This document shows, one piece after another, positions 15,577 through 15,920 of a stretch of DNA of 15,920 bases. The translations under genes were made by a program, and so were the position numbers. Under the pieces are notes generated by a model, which was given only the letters and a program-made list of their open reading frames with translations, did not search any database and was not told the DNA's origin. Every line of letters starts with the position of its first letter. Positions within the stretch are counted from its first letter, which is position 1. Source of the DNA: Roseibacillus sp. (GTDB lineage: Bacteria; Verrucomicrobiota; Verrucomicrobiae; Verrucomicrobiales; Akkermansiaceae); contig PBNG01000066.1 of NCBI GenBank assembly GCA_002723015.1, positions 1 through 15,920 on the forward strand, read 5' to 3'.

Positions 15577-15920
15577 ATGCGCGTCGAAGGTGAACACTAC
15601 CGAACGGTCTGGCCTGAATGTTCGCGAGGTTTCGTTCGGATCATTGACCAACGCCAACTTCCCTGGCGCTTTGTTGTTGAGGATCTTGCATCTGTCACAG
15701 ACGTCGCTAACGCCATCAGGGACATGCATGTCAGAGGTGCCGGTTGTATCGGGGTGCTCGCCGGCTTTGGAATGTGGCTGGCTGCCCGGCAGGCGGCAGG
15801 ATCAAGGACCACTCTCACGAAATTTGCCAATGATCTTCTTTCCACCCGCCCGACCGCACGCAACCTCTCATGGGCCGTGGAGCGACAGCTTTCGGTCCTC
15901 ACCGAATTGCCAACTCCGAA
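15577..15920 (+). CDS. mtnA: S-methyl-5-thioribose-1-phosphate isomerase, 5' part only
   Basis: The first 114 residues are present; the gene continues past the right edge. The enzyme belongs to the eIF-2B-alpha-like aldose-ketose isomerase family and acts in methionine salvage, turning methylthioribose-1-phosphate into methylthioribulose-1-phosphate in the cytoplasm. Family features seen are MRVEGEHYRTVWPE, IIDQRQLPWRFVVEDL, AIRDMHVRGAGCIGVLAGFGMWLAA and RPTARNLSWAV. The motif VRGAGCIG replaces the commoner VRGAPAIG, as in some MtnA subgroups. The catalytic Cys and Asp of MtnA lie further on, outside the window. The frame is open upstream to 15430, but homology starts at the ATG at 15577; no clear Shine-Dalgarno precedes it. 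Confidence 0.85.
   Translation, partial: MRVEGEHYRTVWPECSRGFVRIIDQRQLPWRFVVEDLASVTDVANAIRDMHVRGAGCIGVLAGFGMWLAARQAAGSRTTLTKFANDLLSTRPTARNLSWAVERQLSVLTELPTP

Noticed and set aside
15057..15578. 173-codon open frame on the minus strand
   Set aside because: It runs antisense across the tRNA and up to mtnA; low complexity, Arg-rich, typical of a GC-driven shadow frame.

Overview
The window looks like chromosomal DNA of a Verrucomicrobia-type bacterium with mid-range GC (roughly 55%). Four things suggest this. The secretin-like protein has the TPR + STN + secretin layout of the Akkermansia Amuc_1098 pilus secretin family. ParE and ParC are of the short type otherwise typical of Bacteroidetes. There is a perfect TGTTC-N4-GAACA palindrome, which is the published LexA-binding motif of Verrucomicrobia. 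Finally, there is a large secreted protein of lamin-tail and Calx-beta repeats. No insertion sequence, CRISPR array, prophage gene or rRNA was seen.

Layout. From 1 to 12909 every recognised gene is on the minus strand. Read in transcription order they are: a Tat-exported M15-type peptidase (12909-12271); a secreted LTD/Calx-beta protein (12125-9585), ending in hairpins at 9530-9603; parE (9474-7624) and parC (7433-5484), which encode topoisomerase IV; a LexA-box promoter (5463-5416) with a possible 49-codon ORF starting at its predicted +1; a secretin-like outer-membrane protein (about 5232-2749); a bitopic AsmA-like protein (2722-1232); and a P-loop ATPase (1126 to beyond the left edge). From 13215 the strand switches to plus: an NhaC-type Na+/H+ antiporter (13215-14819), about 400 bases without a convincing gene, tRNA-Arg(CCG) (15221-15292), about 280 bases of hairpin-rich non-coding sequence, and the start of mtnA (15577 to beyond the right edge).

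How the parts fit. parE and parC form the decatenation module. The secretin, AsmA-like and ATPase genes lie in one direction and may form an envelope-associated unit, but the usual Amuc_1099-1102 partner genes are not here. The most notable point is the junction between parC and the secretin. A consensus -35 (TTGACA), a 16-base spacer and a -10-like TATGGT are overlapped by a perfect 12-bp-arm palindrome containing the Verrucomicrobia LexA motif. This implies that either an unannotated small protein or the secretin operon is under SOS control. A second region worth attention is the structured, gene-free DNA between tRNA-Arg and mtnA.
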